64,000 nt of DNA from Bacteroidota bacterium (GTDB taxonomy: Bacteria; Bacteroidota; Rhodothermia; Rhodothermales; Rubricoccaceae). The translations under genes and the position numbers were made by a program. The stretch lies in contig JBCBNX010000015.1 of the NCBI GenBank assembly GCA_039821555.1, positions 1-64,000 of the forward strand. Direction: 5' to 3'. The notes under the pieces were generated by a model that searched no databases, was not told the DNA's origin, and saw only the letters and a program-made list of their open reading frames with translations. Below are positions 24,172-32,198 of the stretch, in pieces (position 1 is the first letter of the stretch; each line of letters begins with the position of its first letter).

Positions 24172-25854
24172 CTAGAACCCCATCTGGTAGATCCGCTCCA
24201 GTTGGACCGAGACGCCTGCCTCGACGATGCCAACGAAGCGCGTCCGGTTCACGCCCTCGACGTTGTTCTCGTTGCCGACGAGGTTAACGCCGAAGTCGGC
24301 GCGGATCCAGGCGTTGGGGATCGGCTGGTAGCGTACGCGCGTCGCGAGGCGGAGCGTGCGTTCGAGGGTCCCGTCCAGGAACGTCGGCGCTTCCTCGTCG
24401 GTGGGGTAGGGCTGGCGCGGGTCGCGGATGCCCTGTAGGAGCACCTCGGCGCGCGGCTGCACCATGAGGCCTGGCACGAAGGCGTCGGCGTAGGCTTCGC
24501 CCCAGACGGCGAAGCGGAGGTAGTCGGAGAACTGCGTGCCGAGGCCCCGCTGCGCAAATAGGTAGCGGCCCTCTGGCTGCGTGGTGTTGTAGGCGCGCCC
24601 CGAGACAGCGTCGGCCTCCAGCCCTAGGTCGAGCCACGGCCGTACGCCCGCCAGCGTGGCCGTGCCCGCGAGCGCCACCGAGGCAGGCTCCGAAGCGTTC
24701 AGCACGTCGAGGTCGTCGAGCAATAGCTGGCCCTGGAGCGTGAGCTTGCCGATCTGCCCCCAGATGAGGCCCGCTGCAAACCCGTTGTTCTCGTCGTTCT
24801 TGGGCGTGTTGTCGACGAGGAGGAGGAAGAGCGAGGCCGGGTTGAAAAACTTGGGCGAAAGCGACGCATTGGGTCCCGAGTAGACCACGGCCTCCATGAA
24901 CGCCAGCCCGAAGTGCTTCGTCGGCCGCCAGTCGAAGCGGTGCGCGGCGAGGTAGCGCCGGACGCCGGTATCGCCCAGGAAGCGCTCGCCGACGCGCCCG
25001 GTGAAGCGCCCGTCGTCGGTCACGCTGTCGAGTTCGCCGATGGTGCTGTGCAGGCTGAAGCGCTCGCCGCCGAGGCGCAGCCCGATCTGGTCGAACGTGC
25101 GCGGGTTGTCCGAGAGCAGGAGCGCCGTCTGCCCCGGGATGCCCCAATGCTGTGCGTAGCGCCCGACGTAGAGCCCGGCGCGTTTGCCGCCATAGCCGAC
25201 GTAGCTGTCCTCGACGCGCGAGACGCGGCGCAGCACCACGTCGAGCCCGTCGGGGTCCTCGTTGAGCACCGAATTGGCCTGCCCGCCCGCCTGTGCGATG
25301 AAGTCCCCGTACGCCATCCAGGCATTTAGGTGGAGGCTGTAGTGAAACCGAAACGGACCGGCTTGGACGCCGGGGTCGATGAGGCGTGCGAGGTCTCGCG
25401 CTGCGCGTTCGTCGCCCGGCAGCGCGTCTACGTCGAGGGGTTCCCCTTCGGGGAGCGGCGCCGGCTCGGGCAGGGCGCTTACGTCGAGGAAGCGCAGCGG
25501 GTCGAGGCGGTCGTTGGTGGTCGAGAGGCCGCCCGCGCCCGCGTGCAGGCCGAGCTGCACCGCACCAGAGTCGTGGCGTTCGCCGTCGGGCCGCGCGCCG
25601 TCGTAGCGGACGCGGAGCAGGTCCACCCAGCCCTGCTCGGTCGGCGACAAGTTCTTGGGATCGAGCGCGTGGAGCGCGTCGCGCAGGTCAGCCTCGCGGT
25701 AGGGAAGCAGGGTCGGGTTTAGCTCCAGCAGGTGGCCGCGCCGCTGCAGGCGCTCGATGTAGTGCGCCGCCCAGTCGTCGGGCGTGACGAGGCGGGCCGG
25801 TTGGGCCAGCACGGTGGGGGCGAGCAGCAGGAGCAGGAGGACGGGCAGGCGCAC
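24172..25854 (-). CDS. Wzi-like outer-membrane beta-barrel protein
   Basis: 560 residues with a signal peptide (MRLPVLLLLLLAPTVLAQ) and many amphipathic strands ending in an aromatic C-terminus (LERIYQMGF), as expected for an outer-membrane barrel. The N-terminal segment after the signal is short and helical (DWAAHYIERLQRRGHL). The strand pattern with YVGYGGKRAGLYVGRYAQHWG and a GAGGLSTTNDR region resembles the capsule assembly protein Wzi family common in Bacteroidota. GTG start at 25854. A role in holding surface polysaccharide is the family-based guess; no capsule genes are adjacent. Confidence 0.7.
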   Translation of the reverse strand: MRLPVLLLLLLAPTVLAQPARLVTPDDWAAHYIERLQRRGHLLELNPTLLPYREADLRDALHALDPKNLSPTEQGWVDLLRVRYDGARPDGERHDSGAVQLGLHAGAGGLSTTNDRLDPLRFLDVSALPEPAPLPEGEPLDVDALPGDERAARDLARLIDPGVQAGPFRFHYSLHLNAWMAYGDFIAQAGGQANSVLNEDPDGLDVVLRRVSRVEDSYVGYGGKRAGLYVGRYAQHWGIPGQTALLLSDNPRTFDQIGLRLGGERFSLHSTIGELDSVTDDGRFTGRVGERFLGDTGVRRYLAAHRFDWRPTKHFGLAFMEAVVYSGPNASLSPKFFNPASLFLLLVDNTPKNDENNGFAAGLIWGQIGKLTLQGQLLLDDLDVLNASEPASVALAGTATLAGVRPWLDLGLEADAVSGRAYNTTQPEGRYLFAQRGLGTQFSDYLRFAVWGEAYADAFVPGLMVQPRAEVLLQGIRDPRQPYPTDEEAPTFLDGTLERTLRLATRVRYQPIPNAWIRADFGVNLVGNENNVEGVNRTRFVGIVEAGVSVQLERIYQMGF

Positions 25855-26060
25855 GGACCGGAGAGGCTTAGTGAACAGGGCACCCTAAGATGCGAACAGC
25901 ACCGGCCACTGTGCGAGGCCCTCGTGGTATCGCTTAGGACTCTAGGGCTAGGTAGGCGGAGCGATCAGGGTGTCGGTCATGCGCGTAGGTGTCGGAACGC
26001 ATGAACAATGCCGCGAGCCTCTGGTAGGCCCTGGGCGCTTCCCTTCATCGCCCCGAATAG

Positions 26061-28595
26061 ATGGCCTTCCGACTTCGCCTGATCTCGCTTCTCTTCCTGC
26101 TCGTCGCGCTGGCGGCACTGCCACAAGCCGTCGCACAGCAGCAGCCGGTGGGGCAGGGGAGCTACGCCACCACGCAGCCGGGCGGCACGGTGGGGCCACA
26201 GAACGCAGCGGGGCGCAACGTCTTCCCGCTCGTCGCCGAGGGCTTCGACCAGCCGGTCCAGACGAACGACTTCTGGAGCAGCCTGCTCTTCCCGTTCTTC
26301 GAGAACCCGTTCTCGGGGCCGCTCCTCGCGCACCCGCTCTCGGCCCGCGCGCTCTCTGAGGGCCTGCAAATGGGCTACGAGCCCAACGCCGTCCTCGCCG
26401 CCACCGACTACTTCTTCCCCTACACTCCGCAACTCATCGTCGGCGTGGAAGGCCTTGCAGCGAGCGAGACCGCGGTGAAGGGCTACGGCGACTGGACCGT
26501 CACCGCACGCTGGGAAGACGGCACGAACACGCTGGAGGCCACGCTCGGGCACGGGCTGCCGTTCGTCTTCTTCGAGCGCACCGGCGGCGACGCACGCATC
26601 GCCTTCGCAGGCACGCCGACCGTCTGGCTGGACGACGGCAACGTGCTCGGCGTCACCGTGGACGGCCGCCACTACGGCATCTTCGGCCCGACCGGCTCCG
26701 ACTGGACCGGGACGAGCGTCGTCACGTCGGACCTGAACGGCGCCGACTACTTCTCCGTCGCCCTGCTGCCCGACACAACGCCGGGCACGTTCGCGCGCTT
26801 CCGCGTCCGCGCCTACGCCTTTGTCACCGACACCCGCGTGGAGTGGGTCTACGACGAGGCCACGGCCCGCCTGCGGACGACCTACACCGCCACCACCGAG
26901 CCGAAGGAGAGCAACCCCGGTCTGCGCAACGAGACGCTCACGGCGCTCTACCGTCACCAGTGGCTCCACACCGAGACGCCGACCACCGGCCTCACCTACG
27001 AATCGCCGCGCGGCACGATGCGCCTGCTCGAAGGCAACACCTTCGTCACCGACCTCCCGTTCGATGGCGTGCTGCCCTCGCTGCCGGACCGCGGGGCCTA
27101 CGACCGCGCCACGCTGCGCGGCTTCGTCGAGCAGACCGCCCGCGAGACGCTGCCGATCATCGACACCTATTTCGGCGGCAAGGCGCTGGGCCGCTTCGCC
27201 CGCCTCGTCCACATCGCCGACCAACTCGGCATGGCGACCGAGCGCGACTATTTCCTCGCCCAGATCAAGACGCGGCTGCAGGACTGGCTCACGGCGGGCG
27301 GAGCGCAGCAGTACTTCTACAACGCGACGTGGGACGTGCTCACGGGCTACCCGGCGAGCTTCGGGTCCGACACGCAGATCAACGACCACCACTTCCACTG
27401 GGGCTACTCGATCATGGCCGCCGCGACGGTCGCGCAGTACGACCCCGCGTGGGCGGCTCAGGAGAACTGGGGCGGAATGGTCAACCTGCTCATCCGCGAC
27501 GCCGCCAACTGGGACCGCAGCGACACGCAGTTTCCGTTCCTCCGCTCGTTCGACGCCTACGCCGGCCACGGCTGGGCGTCCGGCCACGGCGACTTCCCCG
27601 ACGGCAACAACCAGGAGTCGAGCTCCGAGTCGATGCAGTTCGCCGCGGCGACGGTGCTGTGGGGCGCGCTCACCGGTCAACAAGATATCCGCGACCTCGG
27701 CATCTACCTATTCGCCACCGAAGCGTCGGCCATCGAGGAGTACTGGTTCGACGTCAACGACGAGGTCTTCCCCGAAGCCTACTCGCGTGTGGCGCTCGGC
27801 ATCGTGTGGGGCGGCAAGGGCGCGCACACGACGTTCTTCGGCACCGAGCCCGAGTTCATCCACGGCATCAACATCCTGCCGCTCACGGGCGGCTCGCTCT
27901 ACCTCGGCCGCCACCCGGACTTCGTCACGCGCAACTACGACGCCGTGGTGGCGGCGCGCGGCGGCCAGCCCGTGATCTGGAAGGACATCCTCTGGGAATA
28001 CCTCGCCTTCAGCGAGCCCGACCGCGCGCTCGACTTCTACCTCGCCGACCCGACCTACGAGCCCGAGGGCGGCGAGTCCCGCGCGCACACGCTGCACTGG
28101 CTCTACAACCTCGACGCGCTGGGCCTCGTCGACACGACCGTCACCGCCGACGCGCCCACCGCCGCCGTCTTCCGCGACGACGAGGGCACGCCCACCTACG
28201 TCGCCTTCAACCCTAACGGCAAGCCCACGACCGTCGCCTTCTCCGACGGCTTCACGCTCGACGTGCCCGCCCGTGAACTCGTCTCCGAGCGCGGTACGGG
28301 CGTTGCCACCGAGGAGCCCGCGGGCGTCCCGGCGCAGTTTGCCGTGCGGCCCAATGCGCCCAATCCGTTCTCGTCGCGCACGACGATCCGCTACACGCTT
28401 CCCACGCCGAGCACTGTGACGCTGCGGGTCTACGATCTCCTCGGTCGCATTGTCTACGAGACGACACGGGCGGGCACCCCGGCAGGAACGCACGCCATCG
28501 AGGTCGACGCGCGGGGATGGCCGAGCGGAGTCTACATCGCACAGGTCGAGACAGAGCGCGCACAGCAGACGATCCAGATGACGCTCGTGCGGTGA
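26061..28595 (+). CDS. GH81 endo-beta-1,3-glucanase with T9SS tail
   Basis: 844 residues. Signal peptide (LISLLFLLVALAALPQAVAQ), then the GH81 catalytic module (about 45-740) with TNDFWSSLLFP near its start, the NDHHFHWGYSIMAAATVA block and the acidic signature DGNNQESSSESMQF, which carries the Glu residues regarded as catalytic in this family. A T9SS type A tail closes it (RPNAPNPFSSRTTIRYTLP through TIQMTLVR). GH81 enzymes cut laminarin-type beta-1,3-glucans, fitting a marine organism feeding on algal storage glucan. It is transcribed away from the Wzi-like gene and is not in a SusCD-type locus. Confidence 0.92.
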   Translation: MAFRLRLISLLFLLVALAALPQAVAQQQPVGQGSYATTQPGGTVGPQNAAGRNVFPLVAEGFDQPVQTNDFWSSLLFPFFENPFSGPLLAHPLSARALSEGLQMGYEPNAVLAATDYFFPYTPQLIVGVEGLAASETAVKGYGDWTVTARWEDGTNTLEATLGHGLPFVFFERTGGDARIAFAGTPTVWLDDGNVLGVTVDGRHYGIFGPTGSDWTGTSVVTSDLNGADYFSVALLPDTTPGTFARFRVRAYAFVTDTRVEWVYDEATARLRTTYTATTEPKESNPGLRNETLTALYRHQWLHTETPTTGLTYESPRGTMRLLEGNTFVTDLPFDGVLPSLPDRGAYDRATLRGFVEQTARETLPIIDTYFGGKALGRFARLVHIADQLGMATERDYFLAQIKTRLQDWLTAGGAQQYFYNATWDVLTGYPASFGSDTQINDHHFHWGYSIMAAATVAQYDPAWAAQENWGGMVNLLIRDAANWDRSDTQFPFLRSFDAYAGHGWASGHGDFPDGNNQESSSESMQFAAATVLWGALTGQQDIRDLGIYLFATEASAIEEYWFDVNDEVFPEAYSRVALGIVWGGKGAHTTFFGTEPEFIHGINILPLTGGSLYLGRHPDFVTRNYDAVVAARGGQPVIWKDILWEYLAFSEPDRALDFYLADPTYEPEGGESRAHTLHWLYNLDALGLVDTTVTADAPTAAVFRDDEGTPTYVAFNPNGKPTTVAFSDGFTLDVPARELVSERGTGVATEEPAGVPAQFAVRPNAPNPFSSRTTIRYTLPTPSTVTLRVYDLLGRIVYETTRAGTPAGTHAIEVDARGWPSGVYIAQVETERAQQTIQMTLVR

Positions 28596-28602
28596 ACAAG
28601 GC

Positions 28603-29067
28603 TCACGTCCACGGATCGGGCTTGAGCACGGCCATGAAGCGCTCGGGGAAGGGCACGCGCTCGAAGCCGACTTGCTCGTAGAACGCATGCGCGTCCTGCG
28701 TGGTGAGGAGCCAGCGGCTCACGTGCTGGAGGCCGGGGTGGTCGAGGATGCAGCGCATGAGCCACTGCCCGAGGCCGCGCCCGCGGTAGGCGGTGAGGAC
28801 GTACACGTCGGCGAGGTAGGCGAACGTCGCGGTGTCGGTCACGCAGCGCGCGCCGCCGATCTGAACGCCGCCGCCGTTCTCGTCGAACAGGCCGAAGCAG
28901 AGCGAGCCGTCGGCAGCGCGCTGCACGATGTCGAGCGGGACGCCGGGCTTCCAGTAGGACTCCGCCGCCAGAAACGCCTGCATCGCGGCCACGTCGAAGC
29001 GCGCGCGGTCGGTGGTGACGGTGAAGCCGTCGCGGTGCCACGTGGCGGGGGGCAGGGCGTCAGGCAT
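28603..29067 (-). CDS. GNAT-family N-acetyltransferase
   Basis: 154 residues with the GNAT acetyl-CoA-binding motif A in DVYVLTAYRGRGLGQWLM (Gln/Arg-X2-Gly-X-Gly pattern) and motif B near HAFYEQVGFERVPFPERF. No membrane or signal segment; a cytoplasmic enzyme acetylating an unknown amine. It follows prmC by 11 bases on the same strand and may share its transcript. Confidence 0.88.
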   Translation of the reverse strand: MPDALPPATWHRDGFTVTTDRARFDVAAMQAFLAAESYWKPGVPLDIVQRAADGSLCFGLFDENGGGVQIGGARCVTDTATFAYLADVYVLTAYRGRGLGQWLMRCILDHPGLQHVSRWLLTTQDAHAFYEQVGFERVPFPERFMAVLKPDPWT

Positions 29068-29078
29068 GAGGAACGTGG

Positions 29079-29960
29079 CTACTCGGGGCGCGGATGCGCA
29101 GGCTGCTGGGCGAGCACGATGCGGTCGCGCCTGGCGAGGTCCTGGCGTAGCGCGGCGTGTCCGAAGCCTTCTTCGCTGGCGTAGAGGTCGCGCACAGCCC
29201 GGCCGTAGTCGGCGTGCGTCTCCACGACGAGCCAGCCGCCGGGCTTGAGCAACTCGGCCCCGACCACGGCGAGCGCGCGGTAGAAGCGTAGCGGATCGCC
29301 GCCGGTGACGAGCGCGCCTTCCGGCTCAAAGTCGCGCACCTCCGGCTGGAGCGTGTCGAGTTCTTCGTCAGGGACGTAGGGCGGGTTTGAGAGCACGAGG
29401 TCGAAGCGGTTCTCGACGCGCTCGGTGAAGCGCGGGTCGAAGAGGTCGGCGTGCACGAACGCCACGTCGAGGTCGAGCCGCTGCGCGTTGCGCATCGCCA
29501 CGTCGAGCGCCTCGGCGGACACGTCGACGGCGAACACCTCGGCGTCGGGCCGCTCGTGCTTCACCGCCAGCGCGATGGCCCCGCTGCCCGTCCCGATGTC
29601 GAGCACCCACGGCGCGTCGGCGTCGGCGATGGTTGCCAGCGCGGCCTCCACGACCTCCTCGGTCTCCGGGCGCGGGATGAGCACGGCGGGCTCGACGCGC
29701 AGCGCGAGGCCGTAGAAGTGCGCCTCGCCGGTGACGTACTGCAGCGGCTCGCGGGCCAGCCGCCGGGCCACGAGCGCCTCGTACTGCGCCGCCTCGTCGG
29801 CCGAGAGCAGCGCCTCGGGGTAGGCCAGCAGGTGCGCTCGTCCCACGCCGATGACGTGCGAGAGCAACCATTCGGCATTGCGTTCGGGTGCCTCGACGCT
29901 CGCCAGGCGCAGGCGGGTGATGGCGTCATTGAGCAGGGCGCGGCGCGAGAGGTCGGGCAT
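29079..29960 (-). CDS. prmC: Peptide chain release factor glutamine methyltransferase
   Basis: 293 residues; methylates the Gln of the GGQ motif in RF1 and RF2. It has an N-terminal helical domain (LLNDAITRLRLASVEAPERNAEWLL), the LQYVTGEAHFYG segment, the SAM-binding VLDIGTGSGAIALA and the catalytic LSNPPYVP motif that contacts the target Gln. I start at the ATG at 29960 (MPDLSRRALL), which fits the family; the ATG at 29987 adds nine residues. Other release-factor genes are not nearby. Confidence 0.95.
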   Translation of the reverse strand: MPDLSRRALLNDAITRLRLASVEAPERNAEWLLSHVIGVGRAHLLAYPEALLSADEAAQYEALVARRLAREPLQYVTGEAHFYGLALRVEPAVLIPRPETEEVVEAALATIADADAPWVLDIGTGSGAIALAVKHERPDAEVFAVDVSAEALDVAMRNAQRLDLDVAFVHADLFDPRFTERVENRFDLVLSNPPYVPDEELDTLQPEVRDFEPEGALVTGGDPLRFYRALAVVGAELLKPGGWLVVETHADYGRAVRDLYASEEGFGHAALRQDLARRDRIVLAQQPAHPRPE

Positions 29961-30134
29961 CGGGGCGGCGGCGGTGGGGAAGAGCATGCAGTCTAGCAGT
30001 GCCGCCCGGTGACGAGCAAGCGATGGGACGAGGGTAAACGCCCGCAGACGCCGCACGCGCTCCGTGTGGCATCCAAAGAATGAACGAGATCGGAGCGGTA
30101 CCGTTGACGCCTGGCGCGCCCTCGCTGCACCTTT

Positions 30135-30190
30135 CGACCCTCGACCCTCGACCCTCGACCCTCGACCCTCGACCCTCGACCCTCGACCCA
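30135..30190. repeat. Heptamer tandem repeat (CGACCCT) before an SDR gene
   Basis: Seven exact copies of CGACCCT followed by one CGACCCA, ending eight bases before the ATG of the SDR gene. It therefore forms most of the SDR 5' leader. Such a run may change length by slippage. Confidence 0.95.
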
Positions 30191-30197
30191 CCCCGCC

Positions 30198-30989
30198 ATG
30201 AATTCGTACTACGGCCAGACCGTCCTCGTCACCGGCGCATCGAGCGGGATCGGAGAGGCGATGGCCCGCCAACTCGCCTTCCAGCAAGCTCGGCTGCTGC
30301 TCACCGCGCGCAGTGAGGACAAGCTCAATGCGCTCGCCGACGAGTTCCGCCGCGCCGGGGCCGAGGTCGACGTCCTCGCTCACGACCTTGGCGAGGCGGG
30401 GGCCACCCAGACGCTCTACGACCGGATCACCGAAGCGGGGCACGAGGTCGACGTGCTCATCAACAACGCGGGGTTCGGCTACGTCGGTGCCTTCGCCCAG
30501 CAAGACGCGGCCAGCGTGGAGGGCATGGCGACGCTCAACATGACCAACCTCACGGTCTTGACGCGGCTCTTTCTCCCGGCGATGCTCGCGCGCGGACGCG
30601 GCGGCGTGCTCAACGTCGCCTCGACGGCCTCCTACCAGCCGATCCCGCTCATGAGCGTCTACGCGGCGACGAAGGCCTACGTGCGCAGCTTCTCAGAGGC
30701 ACTCGCTGCCGAGGTGGGCGGCACAGGCGTCGCCGTGACCTGCCTCTGCCCCGGCCCCACAGCCACGGCCTTCGCCGACGAGGCGGGCATGAACGAGAAG
30801 TTCTTCCGCGTCGCCGAGACGCCTGAGAAGGTCGCCGCCGTCGGCCTCGACGCGCTGCTGCGGGGCAAGCGCACCATCGTGAGCGGGCTGCCCAACAAGG
30901 TCGGCGCCGTGGCCTCGCGCTTCATCCCCACCGGCCCGGCGCTCGCCGTCACCCGCCGCATCATCGAGACGCAGGCTATGGACCATTGA
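30198..30989 (+). CDS. Short-chain dehydrogenase/reductase
   Basis: 263 residues with the classical SDR features: cofactor site VTGASSGIGEA (about 11-21), INNAGFGY, catalytic Ser in ASTASYQP and the YAATKAYV YxxxK pair. The C-terminal part (LGKRTIVSGLPNKVGAVASRF with a hydrophobic end) matches the subfamily often annotated as SDR of the DltE/YciK kind. Substrate unknown. The ATG at 30198 directly follows the CGACCCT repeat; the stop lies inside a second heptad-periodic stretch. Confidence 0.9.
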   Translation: MNSYYGQTVLVTGASSGIGEAMARQLAFQQARLLLTARSEDKLNALADEFRRAGAEVDVLAHDLGEAGATQTLYDRITEAGHEVDVLINNAGFGYVGAFAQQDAASVEGMATLNMTNLTVLTRLFLPAMLARGRGGVLNVASTASYQPIPLMSVYAATKAYVRSFSEALAAEVGGTGVAVTCLCPGPTATAFADEAGMNEKFFRVAETPEKVAAVGLDALLRGKRTIVSGLPNKVGAVASRFIPTGPALAVTRRIIETQAMDH

Positions 30990-31038
30990 TGATGTATGAT
31001 TGAGGATGGGGAGTAGACGATAGGCAATGGGCTAATTC
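30976..31038. repeat. Degenerate heptad array between SDR gene and aroB
   Basis: Nine consecutive 7-bp units with a shared core, such as GCTATGG, ACCATTG, ATGATGT, ATGATTG, AGGATGG, GGAGTAG, ACGATAG, GCAATGG, GCTAATT. AT (or GT) recurs at positions 4 and 5 of most units. The array overlaps the last codons and stop of the SDR gene. Confidence 0.5.
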
Positions 31039-31055
31039 AGGGCTTGCACGACCAC

Positions 31056-32171
31056 ATGGAACATCAAACATCGACCCTCGACCATTCGCCGGTGCTGGTG
31101 GCGCTGCCCGAGGACCGCGGCTACCCGATCTATTTCGGTGACCTCGGCGACCTCCCGATGCGGATGCGGGTGCGCGGGCTGACGCCGGGCGCGTGCTTCG
31201 TGGTGACCGACGAGCATGTCGCATCGCATTACCTCGGGCCGCTCCTGCACACACTCCGGCAGCGCCACTGGCGGCCCGAAGCGCTCGTGCTCCCGGCGGG
31301 CGAAGGCACCAAGTCGATGGTGCACCTCGCGCGCATCCAGACGTGGGCGCTGGAGAACGGCATCGACCGGCGGCGGCCGATGATTGCGCTGGGCGGCGGC
31401 GTCGTGGGCGACCTCACGGGCTTCGCCGCCGCGACGACGCTGCGCGGCGTGCCGCTCGTCCAGGTGCCGACCTCACTCGTGGCGCAGGTCGACTCGGCCA
31501 TCGGCGGCAAGACGGGCATCAACCACCGGATGGGCAAGAACCTCATCGGCGCGTTCTACCAGCCGCGCTTCGTGCAGGTCGACCAGGCCGTCCTCGCCAC
31601 GCTCCCCGAGCGCGAGTGGACGAGCGGGCTCGCCGAGGTGGTGAAGTATGCCTACATCGCCGACGCCGCGTTCTTCGAGTTCCTCGACGCACACTGGGAC
31701 GCGCTCCTCGCGCGCGAGCGGGACGCCGTCGCGCACGTGCTCCGCCGCTCCGCCGAGGTCAAGGCCGATGTTGTCAGCCGCGACGAGCGCGAGGGCGGAC
31801 GCCGGGCGCTGCTCAACTTCGGGCACACGTTCGCGCACGCCATCGAGAAGGCGGCAGGCTACGGGACGTTCACCCACGGCGAGGCCGTCGCGGTTGGGAT
31901 GCGCGCCGCGCTGCACCTGTCCCACACGCTGCGGCAGGCCTTCCCGCTGGAGCGCGCCGACGCGCTGGCCGCCCGGCTCCCCGTTCCCGGCTCGCTCGAC
32001 GCCTTCACCAACGCCGACCTGATCGCGGCGATGCAGTCCGACAAGAAGCGCCAGGCCGGGCGGCTCCGCTTCATCGTCCTCGACGAGATCGGCGCGGCGC
32101 GCGTCACCGACAACGTCGCCCTGGAAGCCGTCGAGGCGGCCTGGGACTACGCGCGCCAGGTCAGCCGGTAG
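31056..32171 (+). CDS. aroB: 3-dehydroquinate synthase
   Basis: 371 residues; closes the ring in the second step of the shikimate pathway. The NAD-binding and active-site block is typical: LGGGVVGDLTGFAAATTLRG, VPTSLVAQVDSAIGGKTGIN, the metal-site Glu and His residues in GLAEVVKYA and LNFGHTFAHAIE, and HGEAVAVGM. The start is uncertain: ATG 31056 is used; GTG 31092 (VLVALPEDRG) would drop a leader that contains the intergenic CGACCCTCGACC motif. The next shikimate gene, aroC, is on the same strand 8.4 kb further on. Confidence 0.95.
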   Translation: MEHQTSTLDHSPVLVALPEDRGYPIYFGDLGDLPMRMRVRGLTPGACFVVTDEHVASHYLGPLLHTLRQRHWRPEALVLPAGEGTKSMVHLARIQTWALENGIDRRRPMIALGGGVVGDLTGFAAATTLRGVPLVQVPTSLVAQVDSAIGGKTGINHRMGKNLIGAFYQPRFVQVDQAVLATLPEREWTSGLAEVVKYAYIADAAFFEFLDAHWDALLARERDAVAHVLRRSAEVKADVVSRDEREGGRRALLNFGHTFAHAIEKAAGYGTFTHGEAVAVGMRAALHLSHTLRQAFPLERADALAARLPVPGSLDAFTNADLIAAMQSDKKRQAGRLRFIVLDEIGAARVTDNVALEAVEAAWDYARQVSR

Positions 32172-32198
32172 GCGCGTTGCCTACCGGCTGGATGTTGG

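Noticed and set aside
25977..27683. Minus-strand frame of 568 codons opposite the GH81 gene
   Set aside because: Covers a clear GH81 catalytic module in antisense; no recognisable motif.
30135..30190. CGACCCT array as a CRISPR array
   Set aside because: Units are 7 bp with no spacers; a simple tandem repeat. No cas gene in the window.
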